A stretch of DNA of 5,963 bases from Pseudomonadota bacterium (GTDB taxonomy: Bacteria > Pseudomonadota > Gammaproteobacteria > Burkholderiales > Burkholderiaceae_D). Shown here in pieces: positions 1-5,522 of this stretch. Each line of letters begins with the position of its first letter. Position 1 is the first letter of the stretch. A program made the translations under genes and the position numbers. The stretch is taken from assembly GCA_023392035.1 (NCBI GenBank), contig JAEVZY010000008.1, positions 1-5,963 on the forward strand, in the 5' to 3' direction. The notes under the pieces are model-generated. The model was not told the DNA's origin, searched no databases, and saw only the letters and a list, made by a program, of their open reading frames with translations.

Positions 1-435
1 GATGAAAACCAACCGGTGCGTGACCTCGGCAAGTACGGATTGGGCATGGCCAAGTCCAATTACTACGCCAAGTTCCTGGCCACACCTCTGCAAGCGGTTG
101 CCGGCGGCACCGTGCTGGACCTGGTGCCCGCCAGCACCGGCAATGCCCGCGAGTTCCAGGTCCTGTATCGGGGCCAACCCTTGCCGCGCGCAAAAGTCGA
201 GGTGATCGCGCCCAACACCTGGGTGCAGGAACATCAGAGCGGCAGCGATGGAAAGGTCCGCATCAATACGCCGTGGAAGGGACGATATGTGGTGCATGTA
301 CTGCACGTCGACAAGCAAGCCGGCGAATTCGGGGGCGCGCGCTATGAAAATCTGCGCAACCACATGACCCTGACTTTCGACCAGGCCGAGGGCACCGATC
401 CCGGACCGGCGATCGCTCCGCAAAAGCCGGAGTGA
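1..435 (+). CDS. DUF4198 (NikM-like) domain protein, 3' part only
   Basis: The reading frame is open from the first base and ends at TGA 433-435, so 144 C-terminal residues are visible and the true start is upstream. The GTG at base 16 is only an internal valine codon. The visible part looks like the second half of a DUF4198 protein, the family also annotated as the nickel-uptake substrate-specific region. A segment reading LDLVPAS is followed by the strand FQVLYRGQPLPRAKVEVIAP, then a GSDGKVRINTPWKGRYVVHVLH segment, and finally YENLRNHMTLTF close to the C-terminus, an arrangement typical of an Ig-like beta-sandwich. No membrane segment is visible. Family members are usually secreted or periplasmic, and some are linked to nickel/cobalt uptake, but the metal role is not shown here. 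The tail after the last strand is acidic and proline-rich. The family call is fairly secure; the biological role is not known from this sequence. Confidence 0.7.
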   Translation, partial: DENQPVRDLGKYGLGMAKSNYYAKFLATPLQAVAGGTVLDLVPASTGNAREFQVLYRGQPLPRAKVEVIAPNTWVQEHQSGSDGKVRINTPWKGRYVVHVLHVDKQAGEFGGARYENLRNHMTLTFDQAEGTDPGPAIAPQKPE

Positions 436-490
436 GCCCGCTTGTCGTGCGCTGGGCCGACATGGGCTGAGGCGTTCAAGAGATTGCACC

Positions 491-514
491 GGGCGAGTGC
501 GCGAACTCGGGCCC
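491..514 (+). promoter_or_regulatory. Inverted repeat in the -35 region (operator or terminator)
   Basis: CGAGT at 494-498 pairs perfectly with ACTCG at 505-509 around a 6-base loop. GGG at 491-493 can also pair with CCC at 512-514 if two G bases (510-511) are bulged out. The run that follows (ATTTGTTG, 515-522) is T-rich. Two readings are possible: a weak terminator for the upstream DUF4198 gene, or a regulator-binding dyad, since it sits where the -35 region of the candidate promoter would be. The sequence alone does not decide between them. Confidence 0.3.
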
Positions 515-520
515 ATTTGT

Positions 521-529
521 TGCTATGAT
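521..529 (+). promoter_or_regulatory. Candidate extended -10 promoter for the transporter operon
   Basis: The bases TGCTATGAT form an extended -10 element: TG at 521-522, one spacer base, then TATGAT at 524-529, which is one mismatch from TATAAT. No TTGACA-like -35 lies 16-18 bases upstream (the bases there are GCGAAC-like), as is often seen with extended -10 promoters. A TTGCAC at 484-489 is too far away to serve. Transcription would begin near 536, giving a leader of about 60 bases before the binding-protein start codon. This is a pattern match only, and no transcript evidence is available. Confidence 0.4.
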
Positions 530-580
530 GCATTGTGGAAACAACATTTCGCCATGGCCTTTCGAGCCAGGCATCCAACA

Positions 581-586
581 AAGGAG
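581..586 (+). promoter_or_regulatory. Ribosome binding site fixing the livK-like start
   Basis: AAGGAG ends 8 bases before ATG 595. This selects ATG 595 over an in-frame GTG at 535, which would add 20 residues ahead of a well-formed signal peptide and has no Shine-Dalgarno sequence at the right distance. Confidence 0.8.
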
Positions 587-594
587 AACCCACA

Positions 595-1767
595 ATGCGC
601 AAGCACGTCCGCTCGGCCCTGTTCTTGGCCGCCACTGCAATTGCCTCGCTTGGCTTTGCCATCCCGGCTTCGGCCAAGGACACGGTCAAGATCGCCTTCA
701 TCGGGCCCATCACCGGGGGCAACTCGGCCATCGGTCTGGGCGGGCGCAACTCCGCCGACCTGGCGGTCAAACTGCGCAACGCCGATCCGAAGAGCAAATA
801 CAACTACCAGCTGGTGATCCAGGACGACGAGTGCAAGCCCAATGTCGGCGTGCAGGTTGCCACCAAGGTGGCCTCGGATAATGCCATCATCGGCGGCGTG
901 ACCCACTACTGCTCGGCGGTGGCGATGGCGACAGTCGGCATCTACCATCGTTTCGGCATGCCGGCGGTGGTGTGGGGCGCAGTGCTGCCGGACATCACCT
1001 ACGGCAACAACTACAAGGAAATTCATCGTGTGAACGGCACGATGATCAACCAGAACGATGTCGCCGCGAAGTTCATGACTTCGCAAGGTTACAAGCGCTG
1101 GGCGATCATTCATGACACCACCGACTACGGCAAGGGCCACAACAAGTTCTTCACCGAGTTCGTGAAGAAGAATGGCGGCACCGTGCTCGGCACCTTCGGC
1201 GTCACTGCCGACCAGCAGGACTTCACCACCGAGCTGACCAAGATTCGCGAACTCAAGCCTGAGGTCATCTACTTCGGCGGACTGACCCCGCTCGGCGTGC
1301 GCATCCGCACCCAGATGGAGAAGCTGGGCATCAAGGCCCAGTTCGAAGGCACCTCCGGCATCATGTCCGACGCCTATATCCAGGGCGTGGGCAAGGACTT
1401 GGCCGAAGGCTCGCTGTCCTTCATCGAAGGCGCGCCGTGGGAGAAGCTGCCCAGCGGCCTGACCTTCACCGCCAAATACAACCAGCAGAAATACAGCGAG
1501 CCGGCGGAAGCCTACGGCCCCTTCGCCTTCGTCGCCACCAATCTGCTGATTGACGCCATCGAAAAGGTCGGCCCCAACCGCAAGAAAGTGCAGGAGACCC
1601 TGCGCGCCACCAAGGATGCCGACACGCTGATCGGCAAGGTGACCTTTGACGACCATGGCCAGAACATCGTGCCGCTGGTGACCAAGTATGTGGTCGAGAA
1701 CGGCAAGTGGGTGGTCTGGGAAGACAGCAGCTACGGCCGTGGCAAGAAAAAACTGGTCGGACGCTGA
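595..1767 (+). CDS. livK: ABC transporter periplasmic substrate-binding protein (LivK-like)
   Basis: This 390-residue protein should bind a solute in the periplasm and deliver it to the LivH/LivM permease pair. It begins with a Sec signal peptide: basic MRKHVR, a hydrophobic stretch at residues 7-24, and an ASA site with probable cleavage after A27. The mature protein opens with VKIAFIGPITGG, typical of type I periplasmic binding proteins of the leucine/HAAT class. C80 (in DDEC) and C106 (in HYCS) match the disulfide pair C53-C78 of E. coli LivJ. The second lobe has the usual VIYFGGLTP and MEKLGIKAQFEG segments, and it ends in VTFDDHGQ and a basic tail (GRGKKKLVGR). Against LivJ as remembered, S79 is kept (S107), but T102, Y202 and E226 correspond to V130, L230 and S254, so the ligand may not be a branched-chain amino acid. 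The family is secure and the ligand unknown; livK is a positional symbol. It is the first gene of the probable operon and is separated from livH by a stem-loop. Confidence 0.9.
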   Translation: MRKHVRSALFLAATAIASLGFAIPASAKDTVKIAFIGPITGGNSAIGLGGRNSADLAVKLRNADPKSKYNYQLVIQDDECKPNVGVQVATKVASDNAIIGGVTHYCSAVAMATVGIYHRFGMPAVVWGAVLPDITYGNNYKEIHRVNGTMINQNDVAAKFMTSQGYKRWAIIHDTTDYGKGHNKFFTEFVKKNGGTVLGTFGVTADQQDFTTELTKIRELKPEVIYFGGLTPLGVRIRTQMEKLGIKAQFEGTSGIMSDAYIQGVGKDLAEGSLSFIEGAPWEKLPSGLTFTAKYNQQKYSEPAEAYGPFAFVATNLLIDAIEKVGPNRKKVQETLRATKDADTLIGKVTFDDHGQNIVPLVTKYVVENGKWVVWEDSSYGRGKKKLVGR

Positions 1768-1793
1768 TCCCTTTCTGATTCTGTCCTGGAAGC

Positions 1794-1829
1794 AGCGGGC
1801 GGCCGCGCTCGGCCGCCTGCTTTCCTCTT
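1794..1829 (+). terminator. GC-rich stem-loop with U-rich tail between livK and livH
   Basis: Bases 1794-1805 pair with 1810-1821 around a four-base loop (CGCT, 1806-1809). The 12-bp stem includes one G-U pair, and its core GGCGGCCG/CGGCCGCC is perfect. The downstream run TTTCCTCTT (1821-1829) is pyrimidine- and U-rich but interrupted by C, so full termination is unlikely. It lies in the 92-base gap between the binding-protein stop codon and the livH start, with no clear new promoter after it. The most likely role is partial termination or protection of the upstream mRNA 3' end, so that more binding protein than permease is made. This role is inferred; the structure itself is directly visible. 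Confidence 0.65.
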
Positions 1830-1848
1830 GTCGCATTCCGCTGGTATT

Positions 1849-1852
1849 GGAG
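1849..1852 (+). promoter_or_regulatory. Ribosome binding site supporting the GTG start of livH
   Basis: GGAG lies 7 bases before GTG 1860. It supports this non-ATG start, after which the protein begins directly with the conserved first membrane segment of the family. Confidence 0.7.
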
Positions 1853-1859
1853 TCTTCTC

Positions 1860-2789
1860 GTGAGCGTTATAGCGCAGTACGTCCTTAATGGGCTGATGCT
1901 TGGCATCATCTATGCCATGGTCGCCGTCGGCTTCACGCTGTTCTTCGGCGTGCTGGACGTCATCAAGTTTTCGCACGGCGACGTATTGATGGTCGGCGCC
2001 TTCGCCGGCCTGGCCGCCACCGTCGGTGTGGGCATGCTGGGCATTACCTCGCCCGTGCTGCTGCTGGTGGCCATGATTCTGGCCGCGCTGTCCGTCACGG
2101 CGCTATTGGGCGCACTGATCGCGCGCTTCCTGGTGCTGCCCTTGCACAAGGCGCCGCCCTTGAACACGCTGCTGGCCACGCTGATGCTGGGCACGGTGAT
2201 TCGCGAGGCGGTGCGCCTGTTCTATCCGGAAGGCTCCAACCCCAAGCCTTTCCCGGCGCTGTTACCGGGCGACTCGCTGTCCATCGCCGGCTTTCCGGTG
2301 CGGGCCGACAACCTGATCCTGATCTTCACCGGCATCGCCATCATCGCCGGGGTGCATTTCCTCATTACCCGCACCCGCCTGGGGATGGCAATTCGCGCCG
2401 TGGCGCAGGATGCCGACACCGCGCGCCTGATGGGCATCAATTTCGATGCCGTGGTGCTGTTCACCTTTGCGCTGGGCTCCGGCATGGCGGCGCTGGCCGG
2501 GATCATGAATGGCCTGTACTACAACGAGGTCAATTTCAATATCGGCCTGCTGTTGGGGGTGATCGGATTTGCCGCCGCCATCCTGGGCGGCCTGGGCAAC
2601 CTGTATGGCGCCATTTTGGGCGGCTTCCTGTTCGCCGCCCTGCAGATCCTGGGCAGCACGCTGCTGCCGGCGATCTTTCCGGATGTGCCCAGCGCCTACA
2701 AAGACGTATTCGCCTTCGCTGCCGTCATCATCCTGATGGCATGGAAGCCCACTGGACTGATCGCAGAAAAATCCAGCGAGCGCGTATGA
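1860..2789 (+). CDS. livH: ABC transporter inner-membrane permease (LivH-like)
   Basis: This 309-residue integral membrane protein is one of the two permease subunits of the importer, and its length is normal for LivH. It starts at GTG, supported by the GGAG upstream. The N-terminus has the family pattern LNGLMLGIIYAMVAVGFTLF followed by GVLDVIKFSHGD (residues 30-41). About eight hydrophobic segments follow, near residues 8-30, 41-59, 64-95, 100-121, 151-169, 196-220, 226-262 and 282-298. The cytoplasmic coupling (EAA-type) loop is at 171-193, TRLGMAIRAVAQDADTARLM plus GI, where it should dock on an ATPase subunit. A glycine-rich ILGGLGNLYGAILGG stretch (241-255) is also conserved in this family. 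Its stop codon overlaps the start of livM in an ATGA. The family assignment is secure; the substrate is not determined by this subunit alone. Confidence 0.93.
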   Translation: MSVIAQYVLNGLMLGIIYAMVAVGFTLFFGVLDVIKFSHGDVLMVGAFAGLAATVGVGMLGITSPVLLLVAMILAALSVTALLGALIARFLVLPLHKAPPLNTLLATLMLGTVIREAVRLFYPEGSNPKPFPALLPGDSLSIAGFPVRADNLILIFTGIAIIAGVHFLITRTRLGMAIRAVAQDADTARLMGINFDAVVLFTFALGSGMAALAGIMNGLYYNEVNFNIGLLLGVIGFAAAILGGLGNLYGAILGGFLFAALQILGSTLLPAIFPDVPSAYKDVFAFAAVIILMAWKPTGLIAEKSSERV

Positions 2790-4030
2790 AGACTGCAACC
2801 ACATCAGCTGCAAGCACCGCAGGCCTTGAAGGGGCCGAAAGCAATACCACGCTCGAATCCCAATCCGGCAGCCGCGGCAAGGCCGCAGCCTTGCTGGGCG
2901 TGGCCGCCGTCGTCATCACCGTCTTCCTCTGGCTGTTCCTGCACGCGGAGTCGCAACTGGCCATCGGCGGCTTGCTGCTGCTGGCGCTGGCCGCCAGCGT
3001 AGGCTTGTCGAAAACGGGCGTCGCCGCACGCCTGAGCCAGTCGGCCGCAGTGCGGCCCGGCGTGGCCCGCAGCCTGGCCATCGTGGCGGTGCTGGCCCTG
3101 GTGGCGGCCTTCCATGACACGCATTTCGTGCTGCTCATGCTGTGCACGGTAATGCTGTACACCACCGCTTGCCTGGGCCTGACCATCCAGTTCGGCTTTG
3201 CCGGCGTTGCCAATTTTGCCGGCGCCGCTTTCTTTGGCATCGGTTGTTATGCGACCGCGGTGCTGATGACCAAGACCGGCTTGCCGCACCTGCTGATCAT
3301 TCCGCTGGCCGGATTGATTTCAGCTGTCATCGGCTCGGTACTGATCACGCCCGTATTGCGCACCCGCGGCCACTACGCGGCATTGGTGACGATCGCCTTC
3401 GGCATCCTGTTTCGCACCTTTATCGAAGTGAATGACGTGCTGGGCGGGCCGCAGGGCCTGCAGGTGCCGGGCATCCAGATCTTCGGCTTCAGCCTCAACG
3501 AAAACTTCACCCTGGGCGGCGTGGAATTTTCGTTCTACGTTTCCTATGCGCTGCTGGCGCTGGCGGTGTGCGCGGGGGCCTTCATCATGGTGTCGGCGCT
3601 GGAACGCTCCTGGGTCGGCCTGGCCATGGACGTGGTGCGTACCGACGAGACCGCAGCCGCCACCTTCGGCCTGCACATCGCCCGCTGGAAAGTGATTGCC
3701 TTCACCTTCGGCAATTTCCTGGCCGGTGTGGCGGGTAGCTTGTACGCCGCCATGGCCGCCTTCATTGCGCCCAACAACTTCACCTTTGGCGATTCGCTGT
3801 TGCTGGTGTCGATTGTGATTCTGGGCGGCCTGGGCAACCTGATCGGCCTGATCCCGGCGGCGCTGATCGTGCTGATCCTGCCCGAGAAGCTGCAGTTCAT
3901 CCAGGAATACCGCTTCCTGCTGTATGCGGCCTTGGTGATTGCCATCCTGCTGTTCCGGCCCAATGGCCTCATGCCGCGCAAGACGCGCCTGTTCTTCCCG
4001 ATCGGAGCACGCAAAGGAGCTGCCAAATGA
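2786..4030 (+). CDS. livM: ABC transporter inner-membrane permease (LivM-like)
   Basis: This 414-residue second permease subunit pairs with LivH. ATG 2786 is chosen because it overlaps the livH stop (ATGA) with a weak GCGAG 5 bases upstream. An earlier in-frame ATG at 2741 lies inside livH without a ribosome binding site. Residues 1-32 are Ala/Ser/Thr-rich and probably cytoplasmic. Two hydrophobic segments (about 33-52 and 57-74) precede the conserved core, as in the long LivM forms such as that of E. coli. The core starts near residue 95 and contains CLGLTIQFGFAGVANFAGAAFFGIG (written here only as a landmark, residues 129-153). The coupling loop is at about 274-300 (WVGLAMDVVRTDETAAATFG), and the motif ILGGLGNLIG is at 345-354. 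It ends in RPNGLMPRK, a common LivM tail, with a basic C-terminus. The stop overlaps the livG start. Confidence 0.92.
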   Translation: MKTATTSAASTAGLEGAESNTTLESQSGSRGKAAALLGVAAVVITVFLWLFLHAESQLAIGGLLLLALAASVGLSKTGVAARLSQSAAVRPGVARSLAIVAVLALVAAFHDTHFVLLMLCTVMLYTTACLGLTIQFGFAGVANFAGAAFFGIGCYATAVLMTKTGLPHLLIIPLAGLISAVIGSVLITPVLRTRGHYAALVTIAFGILFRTFIEVNDVLGGPQGLQVPGIQIFGFSLNENFTLGGVEFSFYVSYALLALAVCAGAFIMVSALERSWVGLAMDVVRTDETAAATFGLHIARWKVIAFTFGNFLAGVAGSLYAAMAAFIAPNNFTFGDSLLLVSIVILGGLGNLIGLIPAALIVLILPEKLQFIQEYRFLLYAALVIAILLFRPNGLMPRKTRLFFPIGARKGAAK

Positions 4031-4803
4031 GCGCCATGGTGAGCGTGCAAGACCTGACCATGCGCTTTGGCGGCGTGACCGCGCTGGACAAACTGGCGCT
4101 GGAAATCCACCAGGGCGAAGTGCTGGGCCTGTTGGGACCGAACGGCTCGGGCAAGACCACTTTCTTCAACGTGCTGACCGGCATTTACCGCGCGCAGACC
4201 GGCTCGATCCTGCTGGATGGCCGCGAGATATTGGGGCAGACGCCGCAAGAGGTGTATCGCGCCGGGGTGGCCCGCACCTTCCAGCGCTCGCGCCTGTCGC
4301 TGGACCTGACCGTATTCGACAACATGGTCATCGGCGACTACCAGCACATGCACCACGGCCTGGTGTTCAACCTGTTCCGGCGCCGCGCTTTTCGCGAGGA
4401 ATACGAACGCTATGTGGAAAAGGCGCTGGCGCTGCTGGATATCTTCAGCCCGCCGCTGGCCAAGCGTCTGTTCGAACCGGTGGGTTCCTTCACCATGATC
4501 GACCGGCGCCGGATCGAAGTCTGCCGGGCCCTGATCACCCAGCCGCGTCTGCTCTTGCTGGACGAGCCCTCGGCCGGCATGACCCATGACGAAACCGACG
4601 AGCTGATGCAGGACATCCTGCAGGTGCGGGAAAAGCTGGGCAATCTGACCATTGTCTTGATCGAGCATGAAATGAATGTGATCGAGCGGGTGACCAACCG
4701 CTGCATCGTCTTCAACTACGGCCGCAAGATTGCCGAAGGCAGCTATGCCGAAATCACCGCCAATCCCGACGTGCAAACCGCCTACCTGGGAGAGACGGCA
4801 TGA
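4027..4803 (+). CDS. livG: ABC transporter ATP-binding protein (LivG-like) with degenerate signature motif
   Basis: This 258-residue cytoplasmic ATPase subunit should drive transport together with LivF. The ATG overlaps the livM stop (ATGA) and has AAAGGAG (4013-4019) 7 bases upstream. Visible motifs are Walker A GPNGSGKTT (37-45), the Q-loop in ARTFQ (Q86), Walker B LLLLDEP (175-181, with E180 as the expected catalytic glutamate) and the switch histidine in IEHEM (H214). These are all intact, and the tail NPDVQTAYLGE is typical of the family. The exception is the ABC signature. Where LivG proteins have LPYGQQRRLEIARAL, this one has FTMIDRRRIEVCRAL (155-169), an ungapped match in which the invariant glycine is I158 and the glutamine is D159. 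The flanking residues are conserved and the frame is intact, so this is not a frameshift or decay. LivG identity by order and length is secure; the effect of the altered motif is inferred. Confidence 0.92.
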   Translation: MSAMVSVQDLTMRFGGVTALDKLALEIHQGEVLGLLGPNGSGKTTFFNVLTGIYRAQTGSILLDGREILGQTPQEVYRAGVARTFQRSRLSLDLTVFDNMVIGDYQHMHHGLVFNLFRRRAFREEYERYVEKALALLDIFSPPLAKRLFEPVGSFTMIDRRRIEVCRALITQPRLLLLDEPSAGMTHDETDELMQDILQVREKLGNLTIVLIEHEMNVIERVTNRCIVFNYGRKIAEGSYAEITANPDVQTAYLGETA

Positions 4804-5507
4804 GCAATCTGCAAGTGCGCCACCTCAGCACCGGCTACGACCGCGTGAACGTGCTGCATGACGTCAGCATCGACGTCGAGGCCGGCAAGATCACCTGCAT
4901 CCTCGGCGCCAACGGCGCCGGCAAGAGCACGCTGATCCGCGCCATCCTTGGCCTGACGCCGGCCCGCGAGGGCCAGATCCTGTGGAAGGGCCGTGACATC
5001 GCCCGCGACAAGACCCACAACATCATTGCCAGCGGCATCGCCTGCATCCCCGAGGGCCGCAAGGTGTTCCCGCGCATGACGGTGACCGAGAACCTGGCTC
5101 TGGGCGCATTCCTGGCCGCCAATCCGGCCACCATCCGCGAGCGGATGGAAAAGGTGTTCGAGATTTTTCCGCGCCTGAAGGAGAGGGCGCAGCAGCTGGC
5201 CGGCACCATGTCCGGCGGCGAACAGGCGATGGTGTCGATCGGCCGCGGCTTGATGGCCGAGCCCGAGCTGTTGGTGATCGACGAACCCTCGCTGGGCCTG
5301 TCGCCGCTGTTCGTGAAGGAGAACTTCAAGGTGATCCGCCGCATCAACGAACTGGGCATCACGGTCTTGCTGGTGGAACAGAACGCGCGCCAGACCCTGG
5401 CCATTGCCCACGGCGGCTACGTGCTGTCGCAGGGCCGTGTCATCGCGCAGGGTAGTGCCGAGGAATTGACCAACAACGACGAAGTCCGCTCGGCCTACTT
5501 TGGCTGA
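4800..5507 (+). CDS. livF: ABC transporter ATP-binding protein (LivF-like)
   Basis: This 235-residue second ATPase subunit is the usual length for LivF. The ATG overlaps the livG stop (ATGA), with GGAG (4789-4792) 7 bases upstream. Motifs are Walker A GANGAGKST (36-44), the LivF hallmark IPEGRKVFPRMTVTENL (83-99), a complete ABC signature MSGGEQ (137-142), and Walker B LLVIDEP (157-163, E162 catalytic). The switch region reads LVEQNA (191-196), so there is no histidine at the usual H-loop place. That is normal for LivF proteins, including E. coli LivF as remembered. It ends NDEVRSAYFG, a characteristic LivF terminus. With LivG it should form a heterodimer in which LivF supplies the intact signature facing LivG's Walker A. 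Confidence 0.94.
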   Translation: MSNLQVRHLSTGYDRVNVLHDVSIDVEAGKITCILGANGAGKSTLIRAILGLTPAREGQILWKGRDIARDKTHNIIASGIACIPEGRKVFPRMTVTENLALGAFLAANPATIRERMEKVFEIFPRLKERAQQLAGTMSGGEQAMVSIGRGLMAEPELLVIDEPSLGLSPLFVKENFKVIRRINELGITVLLVEQNARQTLAIAHGGYVLSQGRVIAQGSAEELTNNDEVRSAYFG

Positions 5508-5522
5508 AGCGCAGGGGACAGC

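Noticed and set aside
518..546. A TGTTG/CAACA inverted repeat (518-522 and 542-546) around the -10 region
   Set aside because: Only five base pairs with a 19-base spacer, which is expected by chance in a gap of this size.
535..594. A GTG at 535 as an earlier start of the binding protein
   Set aside because: It would put 20 mostly polar residues before a complete signal peptide, and it overlaps the expected transcription start region.
523..1836. A 437-codon open frame on the - strand opposite the binding-protein gene
   Set aside because: It mirrors the codon bias of the + strand gene in high-GC DNA. Its His/Val/Gly-rich translation resembles no family, and the + strand gene has a signal peptide, a ribosome binding site and clear homology.
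2741..2785. An earlier in-frame ATG for livM that would add 15 residues
   Set aside because: It has no ribosome binding site and gives a charged extension coded inside livH. The ATGA overlap at 2786 matches the pattern of the other genes.
2583..3841. A perfect 21-base direct repeat, 2583-2603 in livH and 3821-3841 in livM
   Set aside because: Both copies encode the conserved LGGLGNL motif of the two related permeases. Shared ancestry plus similar codon choice explains it without a mobile or regulatory repeat.
3544..4776. A 410-codon open frame on the - strand spanning livM and livG
   Set aside because: It crosses two well-supported genes and its product is low-complexity (Gln/His/Ala-rich), so it is a shadow frame.
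5191..5235. LivF lacking the H-loop histidine considered as damage to the gene
   Set aside because: The EQN sequence in the switch region (residues 193-195) is the norm for LivF proteins, so it is not odd by itself. It matters only together with the altered LivG signature.
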